Positions 1-8,796 of a stretch of DNA of 64,000 nt are shown in pieces. The notes beneath the pieces were generated by a model. The model had not been told where the DNA came from. It saw only the letters and a list, made by a program, of their open reading frames with translations, and did not search any database. This DNA comes from Capsulimonas corticalis (GTDB taxonomy: Bacteria; Armatimonadota; Armatimonadia; Armatimonadales; Capsulimonadaceae). The stretch covers positions 5,642,001 through 5,706,000 of the forward strand of contig NZ_AP025739.1 of the NCBI RefSeq assembly GCF_003574315.2, written 5' to 3'. The position numbers and the translations under genes are program-made. Numbering within the stretch: the first letter of the stretch is position 1; every line of letters starts with the position of its first letter.

Positions 1-1
1 G

Positions 2-844
2 CTGGATAGTTTTCTCGGACATCCCGTCGCGGGATTTGTCGGGTACGATCTGCTGTCCCGTTTTGTCGTGCGCGTCGATTTCCCCAACCGCACGATGACG
101 TTCACCGAACCTGCCGCCTTCCATCCCTCGCCGTCCGACGGCTCTCCGGTCCCCATCGCTCTGGAGGACGATATCCCCAACACCACGGCGCAGGTGGACA
201 CGCTGCCGCCGGCGCGCTTCTTGATCGATACCGGCGATGTCGCCGCCGTGCGCCTTTACGGGCCGTATGTGCAGGACAAGGGGCTGGCGAAGAAGTATCC
301 GAAGGGAATGATCACCTCGGGCGGCGGCATCGGCGGAATCTCCGAGGCCCGGCAGGTTCGGGTCAAGACCGTCACGCTCGGGGGCATCGCGCTGACCGGG
401 GTCCCGACGGATTTTTCTCTGGACGCCAAGGGCGGCGCGTCGCAGCTCAACGCCGGCTCGATCGGCTCGGGCCTGCTTTCGCGCTTCACCGTGACGTTCG
501 ACTATGCGAACAACCGGATCTTTCTGGGTCGTAACACCGGAAGCCTGAAACCGTTCGACACCCGGACGACGGGCGCGGGTCTCTCCGCCAGCACAGATGT
601 CGATGGCAATTCGCACTACTTCATCGATTCCGCGATGCCCTCGGCGCCGATCGCCAAGGCCGATATTTCGCCGGCGGACGAGCTGCTCAAAATCGACGGA
701 CAGCCTGTTTCCAAATTAGGTCTTGCGCAGGCGCGGCAAGTGCTGTCAAAATACCAGGGAAAATCCGCCGCCGTGCTGGTGTTTCGGACGCCGCATGGGC
801 GCTTCAAAACCGTACGGGCGGAGTTTTTCGACCCATTGCAATAA
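2..844 (+). CDS. Retropepsin-like aspartyl protease with PDZ domain, 5' end outside window
   Basis: The frame is open from base 2, so the true start lies upstream; the GTG at 68 is internal. The first visible residues (GYDLL, then FVVRVDFPNR) look like the end of one retropepsin-like lobe. A second lobe follows with a DTG triad near visible residues 76-78 and glycine-rich strands. The last 70 or so residues resemble a PDZ domain (ELLKIDGQPV). Aspartyl protease plus PDZ is a known layout for putative periplasmic proteases. Substrate is unknown. The visible part is 280 residues and the next gene starts about 100 bases downstream. Confidence 0.75.
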   Translation: MDSFLGHPVAGFVGYDLLSRFVVRVDFPNRTMTFTEPAAFHPSPSDGSPVPIALEDDIPNTTAQVDTLPPARFLIDTGDVAAVRLYGPYVQDKGLAKKYPKGMITSGGGIGGISEARQVRVKTVTLGGIALTGVPTDFSLDAKGGASQLNAGSIGSGLLSRFTVTFDYANNRIFLGRNTGSLKPFDTRTTGAGLSASTDVDGNSHYFIDSAMPSAPIAKADISPADELLKIDGQPVSKLGLAQARQVLSKYQGKSAAVLVFRTPHGRFKTVRAEFFDPLQ

Positions 845-943
845 CAAGCCCAAAAGACGAAGCGGCCGGGAGTTTTGTTCGGTCCAGGGTCTGGGTACAT
901 TCGAGCAACACCGGCTTTCAAAGCCGGGATACAAGGAGATACG

Positions 944-1294
944 ATGCGTGAGATGATTCTGCGGCGACGCAGCCTGCCGGCCCTTGGACTCGCTGTCCTC
1001 TTGACAGCGTCCGCCCTGACGGGCTGTGGATCGAAAGGCGGCCAAGACACCGCCGCCTCCAATCCCAGCGCGGGGCAGGCCGGGGACGATGCTCTGATTG
1101 GAACTCAGGTTCAGAGCGCGGTCACCACGGATCCGAAGCTGGATGGAGCGGAGATCACGGCGGACGCCAAAGCGGGCGTCGTGACTCTGACCGGTACGGT
1201 CCCCGCCGCCGCCGGAAAAGCCGCGGCGGAAGAGGACGCAAAAAAAGTCGCCGGCGTGAAAAGCGTCGTGAATAGCCTCACCGTCAAGAAATAG
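944..1294 (+). CDS. BON-domain lipoprotein
   Basis: Protein of 116 residues. The ATG at 944 is chosen because AAGGAG sits at 933-938, five bases upstream, and because the product then begins with a signal sequence (MREMILRRR, hydrophobic stretch) ending in an LTGC lipobox; the frame stays open further upstream to 875 but without support. After the lipidated Cys comes a Gly/Gln/Ala-rich linker, then one BON domain (about residues 45-114) with the GVVTLTGTV strand. BON domains bind phospholipid surfaces and occur in envelope-stress proteins such as OsmY. The gene probably shares a transcript with the stalk-domain gene 11 bases downstream. Confidence 0.85.
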   Translation: MREMILRRRSLPALGLAVLLTASALTGCGSKGGQDTAASNPSAGQAGDDALIGTQVQSAVTTDPKLDGAEITADAKAGVVTLTGTVPAAAGKAAAEEDAKKVAGVKSVVNSLTVKK

Positions 1295-1305
1295 GAGCAC
1301 ATCCC

Positions 1306-1641
1306 ATGAGCTACACATTGAATGGACAGGCGGTCGCGTTGACCGAAGAACCGCATGAAAAAGACGGCGTCGTCTACGTGCCATTGAAAGAAGTCGTCAC
1401 CGCCCTCGGCGGAACGGTCACCTGGGACAACGAAACCAAGACCGCCGCCGCGACCATCGGCCAGTGGACGGCGACGTTCCAGATGGCGGAAAACACCGCG
1501 GACGTCAACGGCACCGCCGTGACATACTCCGCCCCGTCCTATGTCGACAACGGCGAACTCTACGTTCCCGTCGACTTCTTCCAGCAAGCCTACGGCTACA
1601 AACTCGCCGGCTCCGGCACGGATGTCTCGCTGTCGGTTTGA
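1306..1641 (+). CDS. Stalk-domain protein (copper amine oxidase N-terminal-like)
   Basis: Protein of 111 residues beginning MSYTLNGQAV, preceded by AGGAG at 1292-1296. It shows the pattern of the stalk domain known from copper amine oxidase-like N-terminal domains: YVPLKEVVTALGG followed by VTWD, then a second half ending YVPVDFFQQAYG. In that family the domain is usually extracellular and attached to other modules. Here it stands alone and has no visible signal peptide, so its location is uncertain. It lies 11 bases after the BON lipoprotein gene, which suggests co-expression. Confidence 0.7.
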   Translation: MSYTLNGQAVALTEEPHEKDGVVYVPLKEVVTALGGTVTWDNETKTAAATIGQWTATFQMAENTADVNGTAVTYSAPSYVDNGELYVPVDFFQQAYGYKLAGSGTDVSLSV

Positions 1642-1731
1642 CCTACCCCGAGGGCGCCCCTGGCGCTTCGCGCCACCCCCTCCCGCCGACGGAAAGGGGT
1701 AACTCTTATGAGGGCGGCCTGCAAAAACGAA

Positions 1732-1768
1732 AAATCCCCATCGCCAGCAATAAAGGCGATGGGGATTT
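1732..1768. terminator. Strong hairpin between convergent genes
   Basis: A perfect 14-bp inverted repeat (arms 1732-1745 and 1755-1768) with a 9-base loop follows the stalk-domain gene. The arms start and end with A/T runs, so it could end transcription from either side. Confidence 0.7.
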
Positions 1769-1877
1769 CGTGTTTATAACTCTTTCCAGTTTGCTGGGAG
1801 TTCACTGGGAAGAGTGTGATCGCCTGCGATTTTTGGTCTTCCGTCCGGCACGGACGGTCGGCGCGAAGCGCCCCCAG

Positions 1878-1940
1878 CCCCGTAATTTATTGCGGGGTCC
1901 CTAATGCGAAGCGTCCCCAGCCGGGTAATTTATTGCCCGG
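1878..1940. repeat. Two tandem hairpins with identical loops
   Basis: Two units have the same 10-base loop TAATTTATTG. The first has stem CCCCG/CGGGG (1878-1882, 1893-1897) and the second CCGGG/CCCGG (1921-1925, 1936-1940). Each is preceded by GCGAAGCG and CCCCAGCC. The stems differ but remain perfectly paired, which suggests selection for structure or a mobile palindromic repeat. The rest of 1642-1984 holds only the terminator at 1732-1768. Confidence 0.6.
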
Positions 1941-1984
1941 TACGCAAAAAACCTACCCCTGTGAGGGGGCGGGTCCCGCGTAGG

Positions 1985-4420
1985 TCACTCCGTCACCATC
2001 CTCACCAAAAACACTGCGAGTAAGATCTCCTCGGTCTCGACATCCGATTCTTTTCCCTGCCGGCGATCGTCCAGCCAGCCCAGCACGCGTCGTACCGGTT
2101 CGTTTCGCTCGGACACTTCGATATATTCCGTCAGTTTCCGCAGCATGGACAGGCATTCTGAAAGACGGCCCGCCGCGTAGGATTCCAGCGCCTGACGCGC
2201 GCGCGCGGCCATGCGCGCGGCGCCGGGCATGTTTTCGCGTTTGGCGCGCTGCTGGAGGCGTCGCTGAACGCTCATCAGGGTGCGGCTAACGACTTCGTCG
2301 CGCGCGAAGGCTTCGAGCGCGAGGTAGGGATAGAGAGAATCCCGACCGCCGACAATGCTGCCGACGGCGTTAATCGCCGAACGCCGAGCAATCGGCGTCG
2401 TGACCTTGTCCAGCGCGCGCAGCAGCGGCTCCAGCGCCGTGAGGCTCCCCACCCGGCCTAAGGCGTCGGCGAGCACCGTGACGGTCGCGGGGTCCGTTTC
2501 GCGGTCCAGAATCGCCGCCAGCGCGTCTCCCGTGGCGGGATCTTCGCGCTCGATCAGCGCCCGAATTGCCGTGGAGCGCACGGAGGGATCGGCGTCCGAC
2601 GCCAGGCTGACCAGCAGATCCGAGACACGCGCGTCGTCGATACGGCCCAGCGCCTCCAGCGCGGCAAGCTGGCGCGACAGCGGACCGAGCTGCGCCGCCG
2701 CGGCGAGCGAGGGGAGCGCCGTCGGACTGCCGATCTTGCCAAGCGCCGTCGCGGCCGCATTGGTGATGCCCGAAGAGGGATCCGCAAGCTTGCTGACCAG
2801 CGACGTCACGGCGCGCTCATCACCGATCTCGCCCAGCGCCCGCGCCGCCTGCTCGCGGACCGGCAGCGCGACATCGTCCAGCGCGCGCACCAGCTCCTCT
2901 ACCGCCACCGGCGTACGGATGGAGGCCAACTGCTCCGCGGCGGCCTGCCGCGACGCCATGCTGCCGCCTTTGGACAGCCTGCTGATACTGCGAAATGACG
3001 CAATCGGTTTTGTGGCGCGCAGCTGACCGATCACATAGCGCGCCGTGTTGCTGCCTTCCTCCCGGATCGGCTGCAGCAGCAAAAGCGCGACTGCCCGGAA
3101 GAACGCCGAAACGAGAAAGACGACGTGGAAGGAATTGCGCACGAGGCCGTGCTCGGGGAAATGCGTCGTCGCGAGGGCTGTGATGATCGCGCCGCCAAGC
3201 AGCGGCGCGATGCCGCCGACGATGCCCGTCGTCGCGCTGACCGCGCTGACATAAACCGTCCGCCGCTCCGGCGGCGCCATCCCAATCATCATGTTGAACT
3301 GCGTGAGGCCTACGCCGGCCCACGCCGCGCCCGAGATCAAGTTGAGCGCGCAGATATCCAGCTTCGAAAACGAGACGATTACTCGCCCGCCTTCGGCCAC
3401 CGTCCAGAGGCCGGGGAAGCTGTCCGGCACGGTCACCAGCCACATAAACGGCGCCACCAGAACGAGCACATTGCAGATCGCCAGGATCGGCTTGTTGCCG
3501 TACTTGTCCGCCAAGTACCCCCACAGCGGCATCGCCCCCAACCCCGCGACGGATGCGACGGCCCCCAAAAGCTGCATGACCGTATAGTCATAATGGAGGT
3601 ACTTGAGCTGGTAAACGGTGAAGAACTGGCCCGCGACACCCGGCGCGGCCGCGAGGATCGCATTGTAGAGCATGATCCTCAGAAAGTTTCGATCTTTGAA
3701 CGGCGCGCCGTAGTAACGCAGCGCCGCCTTGGCGCCGGACGCCACCACATCGCTGCCGGCCGGCTGCGCGACATCGGGACTTCGAGATCCTAAAAAGAAC
3801 GAGCAGCAGGCGAAGACGCTCGCCACGCCAAAGAGAATCCCAAACGCGATCGGCTCCGACATCGTCGCCCGCTTGGTCGCATGGTCGATAAACAGTCCGC
3901 CCACGATGCTCGCGACCATTCCGACAAAGCCCGCGTACATATTGCGCTGCCCAAAGTACCGCCCGCGGTAATCTTTGGGAACGAGATCGGAGATCCAGGC
4001 GGTCCAAAGCGGACCGCCCACATTCAGCAGGGCATTGGAGATGACGGTGAGGATGAGAAAGACGCCCACCCAGAGCGATTTCGGCAGCAAAAACGGAATC
4101 AGCAGCATCGGAATCCACAGGAGCCGTCCGACGATGGCGGTCCAGATCACGATCTGCTTGCGATTGCCGTAGCGCTGCGCGTAATAGGAGGAGACGAGCT
4201 GGAGAAGGCCGGCGAACGCGGGGATCGCCGCCAGAGCGCCGATAATGAAATCGCTGCACCCCAAATAAATCGCGAATCCGGTCTGGAACGCGCCGCCGAC
4301 AAACGTCCCCCAGATGGTGGCGACGCTGCCCTCCACGGTCCAAAGCCGCAGCGCGCGCTGCACCGCCAGGCGGGACAATTCCCCCGTCGCCTCATCCGTC
4401 GTGTTACTCTGCTTGGTCAC
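1985..4420 (-). CDS. MFS transporter fused to C-terminal HEAT repeats
   Basis: Protein of 811 residues with a GTG start (no clear Shine-Dalgarno). Residues about 30-450 are a 12-helix major facilitator domain; KDYRGRYFGQRN and the ISDLVPKDYRG-type loop resemble MFS members of unknown substrate. From about 485 to 720 there are roughly six HEAT-type helical repeats (for example VREQAARALGEIGDERAVTSL). The last 90 residues form another helical stretch. HEAT repeats usually bind protein partners, so the tail may be a cytoplasmic regulatory or docking platform. Ordinary MFS proteins are about 400 residues, so this one is twice the usual length. Substrate unknown. Confidence 0.8.
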   Translation of the reverse strand: MTKQSNTTDEATGELSRLAVQRALRLWTVEGSVATIWGTFVGGAFQTGFAIYLGCSDFIIGALAAIPAFAGLLQLVSSYYAQRYGNRKQIVIWTAIVGRLLWIPMLLIPFLLPKSLWVGVFLILTVISNALLNVGGPLWTAWISDLVPKDYRGRYFGQRNMYAGFVGMVASIVGGLFIDHATKRATMSEPIAFGILFGVASVFACCSFFLGSRSPDVAQPAGSDVVASGAKAALRYYGAPFKDRNFLRIMLYNAILAAAPGVAGQFFTVYQLKYLHYDYTVMQLLGAVASVAGLGAMPLWGYLADKYGNKPILAICNVLVLVAPFMWLVTVPDSFPGLWTVAEGGRVIVSFSKLDICALNLISGAAWAGVGLTQFNMMIGMAPPERRTVYVSAVSATTGIVGGIAPLLGGAIITALATTHFPEHGLVRNSFHVVFLVSAFFRAVALLLLQPIREEGSNTARYVIGQLRATKPIASFRSISRLSKGGSMASRQAAAEQLASIRTPVAVEELVRALDDVALPVREQAARALGEIGDERAVTSLVSKLADPSSGITNAAATALGKIGSPTALPSLAAAAQLGPLSRQLAALEALGRIDDARVSDLLVSLASDADPSVRSTAIRALIEREDPATGDALAAILDRETDPATVTVLADALGRVGSLTALEPLLRALDKVTTPIARRSAINAVGSIVGGRDSLYPYLALEAFARDEVVSRTLMSVQRRLQQRAKRENMPGAARMAARARQALESYAAGRLSECLSMLRKLTEYIEVSERNEPVRRVLGWLDDRRQGKESDVETEEILLAVFLVRMVTE

Positions 4421-4478
4421 ACATTAACGTTACGACGGTTGCGGCGGTATTCCTGCGTGGATTTTTGAGGAGCCACCG

Positions 4479-4800
4479 TTCGTCCCTATTCCCCCGCGCT
4501 TTAGCGCGTTTCCCCCTTTTTCCCAACAAGCTGCTTCGCAGGGGAAAAGGGGAGCCACTCATTAAGTTCCATTCACTCTCGACAAGAATGTGTGAAGAAT
4601 GTTTGGCGTTCGCAATATCAACTCCTCATTGTCATGTGACGAGTGAATGGACTACAATTACTGGCGCCCCTTTTCCCCTGCGAAGCAGCTTGCTGGGAAG
4701 CAGCTTGCTGGGAAGCAGCTTGCTGGGAAGCAGCTTGCTGGGAAGCAGCTTGCTGGGAAAAAGGGGGAAACGCGCTAAAGCGCGGGGGAATAGGGACGAA
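4479..4800. repeat. Long inverted repeat with nested short repeat (MITE-like element)
   Basis: The left arm 4479-4552 (74 bases) is reverse-complementary to the right arm 4667-4800. There is one mismatch, and four additional 15-base units lie inside the right arm. The 114 bases between the arms contain a further perfect 10-bp inverted repeat (4569-4578 and 4641-4650). Open frames through it encode only low-complexity repeats and are not genes. No transposase is nearby. It fills most of the 394-base gap between the MFS gene and the PLDc_N gene. Confidence 0.85.
4682..4756. repeat. Five tandem copies of a 15-bp unit
   Basis: The unit GAAGCAGCTTGCTGG is repeated five times without change (4682, 4697, 4712, 4727, 4742). 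The matching left arm of the surrounding inverted repeat holds a single copy, so the array probably grew by slippage. The unit itself contains the near-palindrome AGCAGCTTGCT. Confidence 0.95.
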
Positions 4801-4814
4801 AGTGCCGGGCCGCT

Positions 4815-5054
4815 CTACACCCGCAGCCTTCCCTGATTCTTCCCAACGAAGTAATAAATCAGCGCGCCCAGGAAGTGGGTGAAGATGATGACCAGCAGCC
4901 AGACGATCTTCAGATTGTCGTTTTCAAAGTCCCGGCGGATTACGTCGACGATTTCGACGATCCAGAAAATCGTGGACAGCAGGCCCAGCAAGCCAACAAT
5001 CAAGACCAGCGCTATCCCGCCGCCGAAGATCCAGGGTGTCGGATCATGTTCCAT
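4815..5054 (-). CDS. PLDc_N-domain small membrane protein
   Basis: Protein of 79 residues with two hydrophobic helices (about 10-33 and 50-68). The pattern WIVEIVDVIRRDF, then VWLLVIIFTHFLGALIYYFVG, matches the phospholipase D-nuclease N-terminal domain (PLDc_N), a two-helix module that often occurs alone. The start is preceded by TGAGGAG on the minus strand. Function of stand-alone members is unknown; they are inner-membrane proteins. It is not obviously in an operon. Confidence 0.85.
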   Translation of the reverse strand: MEHDPTPWIFGGGIALVLIVGLLGLLSTIFWIVEIVDVIRRDFENDNLKIVWLLVIIFTHFLGALIYYFVGKNQGRLRV

Positions 5055-5119
5055 GGTTCGTGTCTCCTCAAAGGTCGCTCAATGGATGAGACAGAGAAGA
5101 CACGAAAAAGTTGCAGGGG

Positions 5120-6010
5120 CTATAAGGCAAGAACCGGAGCGGCTGGGAGCGGCGCGTCGGCGCCGATGAGGTCGCGGAGGCGTTTGACGTTGACTTCGTG
5201 CATGGTCTCGGCGTCCGGAGTCTCGACGACGATCGCTTTTTCGTGCATGCGGGGGTCGTTGACGAGGAGATGGAAGGCGGTGAGGCCGATCTCGCCATCG
5301 CCGATGTGCGCGTGGCGGTCGGCGTGGCTGCCAAACTTCTTAAGCGAATCGTTGGCGTGGATGACCTTTAGCTGGTCGATGCCGATGATCTGGTCAAATA
5401 GGCCCATCGTTTCTTCGTAGGCTTGCGTGTCGCGAATGTCGTAGCCGGCGGCGAAGATGTGGCAGGTGTCGAGGCAGACACACAGGCGCTCGGGGTTCTT
5501 GACGCCGTGGATGATCTGCGCCAGATGCTCGAACTTCCCGCCGAGGTAAGTCCCCTGCCCTGCCGTGGTTTCGAGCGCCGTACGGACTTGGAAACCTTCG
5601 GTCTCGGCGTGAATGATATCCAGGCTTTCGATGAGGCGCGCGATTCCCGTCTCCTCGCCGTCGCCGCCGTGCGCGCCGGGGTGGCTGACGAGAAAGTCCA
5701 GGCCCAGCGCTTCCGCGCGCTCCAGCTCCGCGCGGAACGCCGCGCGGGATTTGCCGATGATCTCGCTGTCCGGGGGCGCGGCCAGATTGATCAGATAGGA
5801 ATCGTGCGCGATCGTTTGCCGGCAGCCGGTGGCGTCGAGCGCCACACGGAACTTCGCGATCGTTTCATCGCTGATGGGATTGGCTTTCCACTGGCGAGGA
5901 CTGGCGGTGAAGATCTGGACGACTTCGCACCCGATCGTGCGCCCAGAAGTGAGAGCGTTGTGGACGCCGCCGGCGGTCGGCATGTGCGCCCCGAGAAATG
6001 GCTTGGACAC
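5120..6010 (-). CDS. nfo: Endonuclease IV (deoxyribonuclease IV)
   Basis: Protein of 296 residues covering the whole Nfo TIM barrel. It cuts DNA 5' of abasic sites in base-excision repair. The three-zinc ligands of the family can all be placed: His69, His110, Glu147, Asp181, His184, His218, Asp231, His233 and Glu263, with motifs SHPGAH, LDTCH, HANDS and HIGDGEIG. The start lies 3 bases after the nadA stop, so the two genes are probably co-transcribed. No missing residues or truncation are seen. Confidence 0.95.
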   Translation of the reverse strand: MSKPFLGAHMPTAGGVHNALTSGRTIGCEVVQIFTASPRQWKANPISDETIAKFRVALDATGCRQTIAHDSYLINLAAPPDSEIIGKSRAAFRAELERAEALGLDFLVSHPGAHGGDGEETGIARLIESLDIIHAETEGFQVRTALETTAGQGTYLGGKFEHLAQIIHGVKNPERLCVCLDTCHIFAAGYDIRDTQAYEETMGLFDQIIGIDQLKVIHANDSLKKFGSHADRHAHIGDGEIGLTAFHLLVNDPRMHEKAIVVETPDAETMHEVNVKRLRDLIGADAPLPAAPVLAL

Positions 6011-6013
6011 GAA

Positions 6014-7069
6014 TTAGTCACCCTTCTGCTGTACGGGCGTCAGCCCTTTGCTCATCTCCAGCATTCGCTGTACCGGACGCAGCGCGCGGACGCGCGTTTC
6101 CTCGTCCATGGTGATCTCCGGACTGCGGTCCCGCATGCAGAGATAGAGCTTCTCCAGCGTGTTGAGCCGCATGTACGGACAGTTGGCGCAGTCGCAGCCG
6201 GAATTCGGCGGCGAGCAAATGAACTCGGCGTCCGGACGGCTGATCTTCATCTGATGCAGGATGCCGACTTCGGTGGCGACGATGAACTGCTTCTGCTCGG
6301 GATGTGTCTGCACATACTTGAGCAGCGCCAGAGTGGATCCGATGAAGTCGGCCTGCTCCAGCACGGCGTCCTCGCATTCGGGATGCGCGATCAACGAGGC
6401 GTCCGGGTAATGGACCTTCAGGGCGGCGAGCTTGCGCGCGCTGAACTGCTCGTGCACGATACAGAAGCCCGGCCAGAGCACCATCTCCCGTCCGGTCTGC
6501 TTCTCGACCCAGCGCCCCAGATGACGGTCCGGGCCGAAGACAATCGGCTCGTCCTTGGGAAGCTGCTTAACGATGTCCACGGCGTTGGAGGACGTCACGA
6601 TGATGTCCGAAAGCGCCTTGACGCCCGCCGAAGAGTTGACGTAGTTGATGACCGTATGGCCGGGATATTGCTTGAGCCACTCTTCATAGAGATCGGCGGG
6701 GCAGCGGTCCGCGAGCGAGCAGCCGGCGTCCATATCCGGCAGCAGAACCAATTTGTTCGGGTTGAGGATCTTCGCCGTCTCAGCCATAAAGTGCACGCCG
6801 CAGAAGACGATCACTTCGGCTTCCGTCTTCGCCGCCGCCTGCGCAAGCGCGAGGCTGTCGCCGACATGATCCGCGAGGTCCTGGATCTCGGCGTCCTGGT
6901 AGTAATGCGCCAGAATGACCGCGTTCATCTCTTTGCGCAGACGAGAAATTTCGGCGACGAGGTCCAGAGTTGGATCGATCGCGCGAACGCGCAGCGACAG
7001 ATCCTGGGGCTGCCGGCTGCTTTCCGAAGATGGGTTTTGCGGCGTCGGCGCCATCGTCAAAGTGTCCAT
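6014..7069 (-). CDS. nadA: Quinolinate synthase A
   Basis: Protein of 351 residues. NadA condenses iminoaspartate with dihydroxyacetone phosphate to quinolinate, the precursor of NAD, using a [4Fe-4S] cluster. Motifs seen are [23 protein letters not shown] (Cys117), GFCIVHE (Cys203) and the C-terminal [10 protein letters not shown] (one of Cys292, 294, 297), which supply the three cluster cysteines of the family. About 30 N-terminal residues before the core are not conserved, so the start could be later. nadB and nadC are not in the window. The gene is followed directly by nfo. Confidence 0.95.
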   Translation of the reverse strand: MDTLTMAPTPQNPSSESSRQPQDLSLRVRAIDPTLDLVAEISRLRKEMNAVILAHYYQDAEIQDLADHVGDSLALAQAAAKTEAEVIVFCGVHFMAETAKILNPNKLVLLPDMDAGCSLADRCPADLYEEWLKQYPGHTVINYVNSSAGVKALSDIIVTSSNAVDIVKQLPKDEPIVFGPDRHLGRWVEKQTGREMVLWPGFCIVHEQFSARKLAALKVHYPDASLIAHPECEDAVLEQADFIGSTLALLKYVQTHPEQKQFIVATEVGILHQMKISRPDAEFICSPPNSGCDCANCPYMRLNTLEKLYLCMRDRSPEITMDEETRVRALRPVQRMLEMSKGLTPVQQKGD

Positions 7070-7205
7070 AATCTATCCCTTACTTCAAAAATCCCTGCGA
7101 AATATTGAAATCAGTATACCCGGAGGCCGAACAATCCCGGATTGCGTACGTCTACACGCTACAGCAGTCAACCGCGAGGACGCCCCTCGCCGCGAGGACA
7201 CCTTC

Positions 7206-8750
7206 ATGATGATCGATCAGACCTATCAGGACACGGCGCACCTGCTGAGACGCGCCGGATTTGGCGCCGGTCCCAGCGCGATCGCCGCCGCTGCGCAGCG
7301 CGGAATCGGCCCAACGACCGATGCGCTGCTGCATCCCGAAAACACGCCCGATACGGCGAAGGATGACGATTTAATCGCGCATCTGTCGTCTCTGGTTCCC
7401 GAGCGCAAGGATGGGCAGTTGCCCGTTCAGGTTGTCAAGATGTGGTGGACGCAGAAAATGCTCACGACACAGAACCCGCTCGTGGAAAAAATGACGCTTT
7501 TCTGGCACGGGCATTTCACGAGCAAGCTCGGCGGCGACGGCGATCTGATGCTCGGACAAAACCGCCTGTTCCGCGCGAACGCGCTCGGCAACTTCCGAAC
7601 GCTGACGCTCGCCGTGTCCCGCGATCCGGCGATGCTTCGGTATTTGAACGGCAACCAGAACTACAAAGCCCACCCCAACGAAAACTACGGACGCGAGCTG
7701 ATGGAGCTGTTCACCTGCGGCATCGGCAACTACACCGAGGACGACGTCAAAGCGGCGGCCCGCGCGTTCTCCGGCTGGAATATGCGCGCCGGCGACTTCG
7801 CCTTCTTCCCGCAGCGCCACGACAACGATCCGAAGACGTTCATGGGCAAGACGGGCAATTGGAACGGCGACGATATCGTGGATATGCTCGTGGCGCATCC
7901 CGCCACGGCCCGGCGGCTTTGCACGCAGCTTTTCTCCTTCTTCGCCTACACCGATCCGGAGCCGGCCGTCCTGAACGCCTTGGTGGGCACATACTACAGT
8001 TCCGGATACGACATCAAGGCGATCGTCGGCCAGATCCTTCGCTCCAACGCCTTTTATTCACCCAAAGCGCGCTACGCGCTGGTCAAAAGCCCCGCGCAAT
8101 TCGTAATCGGCACGGTCAAAATGCTGGAGCTGGAGCCGGCGTTTATCGTCCAGGCGTCCGATATCAGCCTCACCGGCGATATCGCCGCCGCGGCGCCCGG
8201 CATGCCCAGCGTGACGCCCGCGCAGCGCCAGAAGTCGCAGCAGGTCAATCGTCTGGCGGGCCTGACCATCGCCATGCGCTCGATGGGTCAGGATCTGCTG
8301 GCCCCGCCGAGTGTCAAAGGCTGGGACGGTAACGAAGCCTGGATCAACACCACGACGCTGCAAAACCGTGTCGCCTTTGGGGACCGGCTCACGCGCTCGC
8401 AAGCCCTGTTCCGATTTATGGAGCCGCGCGTCGCCGACCTTGCCCAGCAGCGCTCGCTGACGCCGCAGGCGGCCTGGGTCGAATATCTCTCCGAAGCCAT
8501 GGGGCCGCTGCCGCTCGGCGCCCAGACCCGGCAAACACTGGTCGCCTACGCCTCGGAAGCGCCCGCCGTCCCATCCACCGGCGTCTTCGCCACCGCCGCC
8601 GAGGGAAACTCCGGCGAAGGCGGGCGCGCGGCGAGACGACTGCAGCGACGGCGCGGCCTTGCGCAAGGTTTGGAAGCGACTGGCGCTCAGGGCCGAATGC
8701 TCAGTTTGATTCCCTTAGTCATGGGAACCCCCGAATACCAAGTGTGCTGA
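7206..8750 (+). CDS. DUF1800 family protein
   Basis: Protein of 514 residues. The ATG at 7206 is preferred because GAGGA (7194-7198) is 7 bases upstream and the conserved beginning (HLLRRAGFGAGP) follows; the frame is open back to 6915 but that part overlaps nadA. Family features seen: WWTQKMLTTQNPLVEKMTLFWHGHF, ENYGRELMELFTCGIGNYTEDDV, and a C-terminal LAPPSVKGWDG. DUF1800 proteins almost always travel with a DUF1501 partner, as here 46 bases downstream. Biochemical role unknown; commonly taken as surface or exported proteins, though no signal peptide is visible here. Confidence 0.9.
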   Translation: MMIDQTYQDTAHLLRRAGFGAGPSAIAAAAQRGIGPTTDALLHPENTPDTAKDDDLIAHLSSLVPERKDGQLPVQVVKMWWTQKMLTTQNPLVEKMTLFWHGHFTSKLGGDGDLMLGQNRLFRANALGNFRTLTLAVSRDPAMLRYLNGNQNYKAHPNENYGRELMELFTCGIGNYTEDDVKAAARAFSGWNMRAGDFAFFPQRHDNDPKTFMGKTGNWNGDDIVDMLVAHPATARRLCTQLFSFFAYTDPEPAVLNALVGTYYSSGYDIKAIVGQILRSNAFYSPKARYALVKSPAQFVIGTVKMLELEPAFIVQASDISLTGDIAAAAPGMPSVTPAQRQKSQQVNRLAGLTIAMRSMGQDLLAPPSVKGWDGNEAWINTTTLQNRVAFGDRLTRSQALFRFMEPRVADLAQQRSLTPQAAWVEYLSEAMGPLPLGAQTRQTLVAYASEAPAVPSTGVFATAAEGNSGEGGRAARRLQRRRGLAQGLEATGAQGRMLSLIPLVMGTPEYQVC

Positions 8751-8796
8751 TGGCGCAACATGCGCGGACCGCGATAAACGCGAAGGAGAAGGATCC

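Noticed and set aside
4682-4756. Possible CRISPR array
   Set aside because: The 15-bp units are contiguous without spacers and no cas genes are present.
4465-4882. Open frames encoding SSLLG or SCWEAACWEA repeats
   Set aside because: Products are translations of the 15-bp tandem array and its inverted repeat, without start signals.
5423-7108. 561-residue open frame on the plus strand
   Set aside because: Lies antisense to nfo and nadA, both fully supported. The composition (Arg/Ala/Val-rich) is that of a shadow frame in GC-rich DNA.
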